DNA from: an uncultured Lachnospiraceae bacterium
Lineage (GTDB): Bacteria; Bacillota; Clostridia; Lachnospirales; Lachnospiraceae
NCBI GenBank assembly: GCA_947175845.1
Contig: CAMWOK010000093.1
Location: 1-9,736, forward strand
DNA: 9,736 nucleotides
Direction of reading: 5' to 3'
Shown here: in pieces, positions 6,073 to 9,736 of the stretch
Numbering within the stretch: the first letter of the stretch is position 1
How the letters are laid out: the number at the start of each line of letters is the position of its first letter
Position numbers and translations under genes: made by a program
Notes under the pieces: generated by a model
The model's input: only the letters and a program-made list of their open reading frames with translations
Databases searched by the model: none
What the model was told of the DNA's origin: nothing

Positions 6073-7308
6073 CGGACTCACATAGCTGCCGTTCAGCCGC
6101 ACGCCGAAGTGAAGATGGTTTCCCGTCGATCTTCCCGTCGTCCCGACCGCGGCAATCTTCTGCCCCTTCGTGACCTCCGCCCCCTGTGAGACATAGAGCT
6201 TCGACGCGTGCATATAGATCGTGTACAGGTTGTCACCATGATCGATCATGATGTAATTTCCCATCGTGGAACTGTACGCCGCCGCCACAACCGTACCATT
6301 GTACGCCGCAAGAATCGGAGAGCCGCCCGGCGCCGCCAGATCCAGTCCATTGTGAAATTTCTTGACATTCAGCGTGGGGTGCATCCGCTCCCCATAATCG
6401 TCAGAAATGCGTGTGTAGGACGGAGCCGGCCACGCAAACATGCCGCCGTCGTATGTCTTCTTGGTTCCGCTTGCCTCCTCAAGCTGCTTTTGCAGGTTCT
6501 TGGCAATCTGCTCCATCTCCTTGATCTCAGCCTCCTGCGCCGCGATCTCGGCCTCGTACTCCCGCACCAGCTGTTCCCGGTTGCTGATGTCGGACTCGTA
6601 CGCCTTGATGTCCGCTTCCTTCTGCGCGATCAGGCTCGCCAGGGATGCCTCCTCCGCCTCGACGTTGCGCTTTGCCTCCTCCAGAAGCTCCTGCTCTGAC
6701 TCAAGCTGTGCCTTGCAGACCTCCACATACTCTCTCGTAGCCTGAAATTCCTGCAGCATACGCCTGTCGGACGCCGAGACCTTCTCCACGTAATCCACGC
6801 GGTTTATCATATCCGCAAAGGACGCGGCGTTGAGAATCGCCTCGAAGTAGAAGCTGTCCCCGCGCTCATACATGCTCTTGATCCGCGCCTTCATGTTCGC
6901 ATACTGCGCTTCCTCCTTCGCCATCGCCGCATCGAGTTCCTCTTTGGTCTGCGTGATCTCCGCTTCCTTCTGCGTGATCATCTCTTTGATCTGCGCAATT
7001 TTGTTCTGCACTTCTTCCAGGTTTGCGTCAAGCTGTGACACATATGCTGCAAGATCTTTCTTGGTCTGTTCCAGCTCCTTGATGATTGATTTCACATCGG
7101 TGAGCCCCGTCTGCAGTTCTTTTTTCTGGTTTTGTGCATCCTTGATTTCCTGCTGCTTCTGCTCTATGCTGTTCTTTAAATCGGAAACATTGTCCGCCCT
7201 GCTGACAAGTGGATGTATCCCCGCAGACATAGCTGTCACAAGTATTGTCAGCGCCGCCAGCAGCGCTATCCTTTTTCCTGTTTTCCTATGATACTGCCTA
7301 CGCTGCAT
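6052..7308 (-). CDS. Secreted murein hydrolase: PcsB-type coiled coil plus M23 (LytM) endopeptidase
   Basis: This 418-residue protein is predicted to cut peptide cross-links in peptidoglycan at the septum or side wall, under FtsEX control. It has a basic N-terminus and a hydrophobic signal segment (12-30, ending near SRADN). Two long coiled-coil arms (about 40-145 and 195-282) flank a conserved turn, MYERGDSFYFEAIL, then ASFADMINRVDYVEKV, of the kind seen in PcsB and CwlO partners of FtsX. The M23 domain (about 290-418) retains the zinc ligands H319 and D323 (HNGLD) and H400 (HLHF), with H367 and H398 also present. It should therefore be an enzyme itself, unlike E. coli EnvC, which only activates amidases. 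ATG 7308 follows AGGTAAAGG (7312-7320). It lies 50 nt after ftsX and 29 nt before ctpA. Confidence 0.92.
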   Translation of the reverse strand: MQRRQYHRKTGKRIALLAALTILVTAMSAGIHPLVSRADNVSDLKNSIEQKQQEIKDAQNQKKELQTGLTDVKSIIKELEQTKKDLAAYVSQLDANLEEVQNKIAQIKEMITQKEAEITQTKEELDAAMAKEEAQYANMKARIKSMYERGDSFYFEAILNAASFADMINRVDYVEKVSASDRRMLQEFQATREYVEVCKAQLESEQELLEEAKRNVEAEEASLASLIAQKEADIKAYESDISNREQLVREYEAEIAAQEAEIKEMEQIAKNLQKQLEEASGTKKTYDGGMFAWPAPSYTRISDDYGERMHPTLNVKKFHNGLDLAAPGGSPILAAYNGTVVAAAYSSTMGNYIMIDHGDNLYTIYMHASKLYVSQGAEVTKGQKIAAVGTTGRSTGNHLHFGVRLNGSYVSPWKYLSK

Positions 7309-7358
7309 AAACCTTTACCTTTCTAAACTCTTTCGTAACACTGATGTTCCACACTCCG

Positions 7359-8255
7359 TCACACACTGAGATGTTTTCTCACTGTGGTAAAACTTCCGAT
7401 AAAACCGATGCCCACGCCCAGACCGATACATACGGGGACGAGATTTGTAAACACCGTCTCCACCGGCAGAAATGCCAGAAGCTGGGACAGCGACGGAAAG
7501 CGCTTCACCACATACATCATCGCCTCATTATAAATAAAATATACGCCAATCAGCGGGATAAATGAACCGATCACGCCGATCACCATACCCTCGATCACAA
7601 ACGGCGCCCTCGTGAAGAAATCGGTCGCACCGATATATTTCATAATCTGGATCTCCTCCTTTCTGACCGAGATACCGATGGAAACGGTATTGCTGATCAA
7701 AAAGATTGACACCAGAAACAGGATGACGATAATGCCGATCGAGACGTATCCGATAATCGCGTTGACGCCGGTAAGCGCCTGTGCCGTCAGAAACGACTGA
7801 TTGACCTTCCTCACCCCCTCGATCGACTCGAGGTAGGACACCAGGGTGGACTGCATGGACACGTCGTTGAGATAAATATCAAAATGTGCGCAGTCCTCCA
7901 ACGGGTTTTCTGTAAAAATGCTGATGTCGCCAAAGTTGTTTTCCTCGGCAAACTGCATCCATGTCTCCTCGGCGCTCACATACTCCACTTGGCTGACCTC
8001 TGTTCGCAGAACGATCATTCCGCGAATCTCCGCCACGCGCTCATCGCTCATGCCCGCGTCGAGAAGCGCGCTGACACACAGCCCCTGCTCCGCATTCCGC
8101 ACCATGTGCTGAAAGTTGGTCAGGATCGAATAAAACAGTCCAAACAAAAACAGACATGCCGAGATTGTCGCAACAGATGCCAGCGTAAACCATTTGTTTT
8201 TAAAAATATTTCGTATTCCCTGCCAGATGCAGTAAAATAATGTATTAATCCTCAT
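7359..8255 (-). CDS. ftsX: Cell-division ABC transporter-like permease FtsX
   Basis: FtsX is the membrane half of the FtsEX complex. It does not transport a solute but transmits FtsE ATP cycling to an extracellular peptidoglycan hydrolase. The 298-residue protein has the usual layout. A short cytoplasmic N-terminus (GIRNIFKNKW) is followed by TM1 (about 22-46) and an extracellular domain of about 120 residues with two cysteines likely outside. Three more membrane segments follow (about 165-190, 215-240 and 262-290). The conserved cytoplasmic loop ISVRKEEIQIMKYIGAT contacts FtsE. ATG 8255 is preceded by AAGGGTGG (8264-8271) at 8 nt; an in-frame earlier start at 8279 has no such site. The gene overlaps the end of ftsE by 11 bases, indicating coupled translation. 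Length is normal for the family. Confidence 0.95.
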   Translation of the reverse strand: MRINTLFYCIWQGIRNIFKNKWFTLASVATISACLFLFGLFYSILTNFQHMVRNAEQGLCVSALLDAGMSDERVAEIRGMIVLRTEVSQVEYVSAEETWMQFAEENNFGDISIFTENPLEDCAHFDIYLNDVSMQSTLVSYLESIEGVRKVNQSFLTAQALTGVNAIIGYVSIGIIVILFLVSIFLISNTVSIGISVRKEEIQIMKYIGATDFFTRAPFVIEGMVIGVIGSFIPLIGVYFIYNEAMMYVVKRFPSLSQLLAFLPVETVFTNLVPVCIGLGVGIGFIGSFTTVRKHLSV

Positions 8256-8982
8256 CGATGTAACCACCCTTTTCCTCATCGCTGACGATGATGCCTTTCT
8301 TCATTGTAATAACCCTTTTCTGCATGGCATTCACGATCTCGCGATTGTGCGTGACAACCAGAACGGTGGTTCCATTGTTATTGATTTTTTCCAGCAGATT
8401 CATGATATCCCATGAATTTTTGGGATCGAGATTTCCTGTCGGCTCGTCTGCAAGCAGAATCTGCGGTTTGTTCACGAGAGCCCGCGCAAGCGCCACGCGC
8501 TGCTGTTCCCCGCCGGAAAGCTGTTTGGGCCTTGCCTTGTATTTACCTGCAAGCCCCACTGTCGAGAGAATCGACGGAACATTTTTCCGAATCTCCCTGT
8601 TTGGCTTCTGGATAATGCGCTGCGCAAAAGCGACATTCTCATAGACATTTCTGTCCTTCAACAGCCGGAAGTCCTGAAACACTACGCCGAGACTTCTCCG
8701 AAATTTCGGAATCTGGCGCCTCCTGAGCCGGATCACATCCGTTCCGTTGACGATAACGCGCCCCGATGTGGGCAGAAGCTCCCGCAGCAGCAACTTGATC
8801 AGGGTCGATTTCCCCGAACCGCTGTCCCCCACGATAAACACAAACTCTCCTTTATTTATATGCAGCGTGACGTCATTTAATGCCGGCACTCCCTGCGTGT
8901 ATGACTTGCTCACGTGCTCCATCACAATCGCCATATCGCTGATTACTGAGCCCGCGCGCCTTCTTGTCCCTGTTGTTTTCAA
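8245..8982 (-). CDS. ftsE: Cell-division ATP-binding protein FtsE
   Basis: FtsE is the cytoplasmic ATPase of the FtsEX complex. All ABC motifs are intact: Walker A GDSGSGKST (52-60), Q-loop VFQDFRLL (101-108) and signature LSGGEQQRVALARAL (155-169). Walker B plus D-loop ILLADEPTGNLDP (175-187) and switch His VVTHN (209-213) complete the set. The RLRRRQIPKFRRSLGVVFQD stretch is the FtsE-type segment. The start is uncertain. TTG 8982 has AGGAG (8993-8997) 10 nt upstream and gives 245 residues. The first ATG that begins the conserved domain (MAIVMEHV, at 8934) has no ribosome binding site, and a TTG at 9042 has only a poor one. With TTG 8982, an extra basic tail of about 16 residues (KTTGTRRRAG) precedes the usual N-terminus. 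It is 49 nt after the regulator gene. Confidence 0.95.
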   Translation of the reverse strand: MKTTGTRRRAGSVISDMAIVMEHVSKSYTQGVPALNDVTLHINKGEFVFIVGDSGSGKSTLIKLLLRELLPTSGRVIVNGTDVIRLRRRQIPKFRRSLGVVFQDFRLLKDRNVYENVAFAQRIIQKPNREIRKNVPSILSTVGLAGKYKARPKQLSGGEQQRVALARALVNKPQILLADEPTGNLDPKNSWDIMNLLEKINNNGTTVLVVTHNREIVNAMQKRVITMKKGIIVSDEEKGGYIDED

Positions 8983-8992
8983 AATCTCTTCA

Positions 8993-8997
8993 CTCCT
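8993..8997 (-). promoter_or_regulatory. Ribosome binding site supporting a TTG start for ftsE
   Basis: AGGAG lies 10 nt before TTG 8982 and is the only good ribosome binding site within 100 bases of the conserved FtsE N-terminus. A TTG codon could keep FtsE expression low relative to FtsX. Confidence 0.5.
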
Positions 8998-9031
8998 ATA
9001 TTTAATCCTGTGTCCCTTTTGTACTGTTTGA

Positions 9032-9736
9032 TTAGTACTCAAATGATTCCATGTATTTCATGTACCGCACCACCATCAGCGCAATCTTGAACGTGATCGC
9101 GTCCTCGAAGATCCTCAAATCCAGCCCGGTACTCTTCTGAAGTTTGTCAAGCCTGTATACAAGGGTATTTCTGTGGATAAAAAGCTGCCTCGATGTCTCC
9201 GACACATTCAGAGAGTTCTCAAAAAACTTATTGATCGTGGTCAGCGTCTCCTCGTCAAAATCATCCGGGCTCTTTCCGCCGAAGATTTCCTTGATAAACA
9301 TCTTGCACAGCGGGATAGGCAGCTGGTAGATCAGACGCCCGATGCCAAGCTCGCTGTACGCGATGATATCCCTCTCCGCAAAGAAGATCTTCCCCACATC
9401 GAGCGCCATCTTCGCCTCCTTGTAGGAGCGGCTGACCTCCTTGATCTCCTTGACATTTGTGCCATAGGAAATATGTACGTCCCTGATGCCGTCCTTGACG
9501 AGCGTGTCCTCGATCGCCCGCGCGTACTTGTCAATATCGCGGTTCGTCTCATTGTCCGCGATCTCCTTGACCACAATCACGTTGTTCTCGTCGACCGCAG
9601 TCACAAAATCCCTGCCGTTTTGTCCAAAATTTTCCCGGACCTTCTCCAGAATATTGGTATCCTTGCCATTTTGCGACTCCACGATCAGGACTGCGCGTTT
9701 CACATCCGTCTGTATATGAAGTTTCTTGGAACGGCT
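9032..9736 (-). CDS. CdaR/PucR-family transcriptional regulator, partial (N-terminus off the right edge)
   Basis: The frame is open from the right edge (codons from 9736) to the TAA at 9032, giving 234 residues of the C-terminal part. A GTG at 9703 is in frame, but coding sequence continues upstream without a stop, so it is an internal Val and not the start. Residues of about 11-135 look like the degenerate GGDEF-like middle domain of CdaR-type regulators (KRAVLIVE, then VSRSYKEAKMALDVGK). The end is the PucR-type helix-turn-helix: FFENSLNVSETSRQLFIHRN followed by TLVYRLDKLQKSTGLDL (about 172-207). Family members usually carry a ligand-binding N-terminal domain, which would be outside the window. 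It precedes ftsE in the same direction with a 49-nt gap and no clear terminator, so it may be co-transcribed with the division genes. Its ligand and targets are unknown. Confidence 0.88.
   Translation of the reverse strand, partial: SRSKKLHIQTDVKRAVLIVESQNGKDTNILEKVRENFGQNGRDFVTAVDENNVIVVKEIADNETNRDIDKYARAIEDTLVKDGIRDVHISYGTNVKEIKEVSRSYKEAKMALDVGKIFFAERDIIAYSELGIGRLIYQLPIPLCKMFIKEIFGGKSPDDFDEETLTTINKFFENSLNVSETSRQLFIHRNTLVYRLDKLQKSTGLDLRIFEDAITFKIALMVVRYMKYMESFEY

Noticed and set aside
1..9736. CRISPR array, tRNA or rRNA genes, insertion sequence, prophage or toxin-antitoxin pair
   Set aside because: No regularly spaced repeats, cloverleaf-like stretches, transposase or integrase motifs, or small two-gene toxin modules were seen on either strand.

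Overview
The window looks like chromosomal DNA from a low-to-mid GC Gram-positive anaerobe of the class Clostridia, probably family Lachnospiraceae. The reasons are strong AGGAG-type ribosome binding sites, GTG and TTG starts, TTGxxx/TATAAT promoters, and a CdaR/PucR regulator - ftsE - ftsX - coiled-coil M23 hydrolase - S41 protease order that I associate with that group. The taxonomic call is an inference from gene content. No rRNA, tRNA, CRISPR array, insertion sequence or phage module is visible. Eight complete or nearly complete protein genes and one left-edge partial gene cover almost all of the window. No gene-free stretch exceeds about 220 bases.

Layout, left to right. (1) 1-509, minus: N-terminal part of an unrecognised multi-pass membrane protein. 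It has a very good promoter (635-663) and a structured leader of about 120 nt. (2) 719-1952, minus: a tightly coupled two-gene unit encoding a T4 Pnkp-type polynucleotide kinase and a Thg1-like 3'-to-5' RNA polymerase, with its own near-consensus promoter (2009-2038). This is the most interesting part of the window: a predicted RNA 5'-end healing and repair cassette. (3) 2169-3692, plus: a divergently transcribed lipoprotein with an alpha/beta hydrolase (GHSTG) domain and an extra C-terminal domain. Its promoter carries a palindrome between the -35 and -10 elements. A perfect 13-bp hairpin without a U-tract separates it from the convergent gene. (4) 3756-4610, minus: a stand-alone ATP-grasp protein that resembles the R2K clade and has no obvious partner. 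(5) 4715-9736, minus: a five-gene cell-division and cell-wall run, consisting of a CdaR/PucR-type regulator (N-terminus off the right edge), ftsE, ftsX, a PcsB-like coiled-coil M23 endopeptidase and a CtpA/CtpB-type S41 protease. It is closed by a clear intrinsic terminator (4654-4691).

How the genes work together. FtsE and FtsX should form a membrane ATPase that couples ATP hydrolysis to activation of an extracellular peptidoglycan hydrolase. The next gene encodes a secreted protein built like such a partner: a PcsB-type coiled coil plus an M23 domain with its zinc ligands intact. The downstream secreted PDZ protease could process or turn over that hydrolase (inference). Separately, the kinase would give 5'-phosphate RNA ends, which is the form that Thg1-like enzymes activate with ATP and then extend against a template strand. 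The two adjoining genes therefore make one biochemically coherent pathway (inference from family chemistry).
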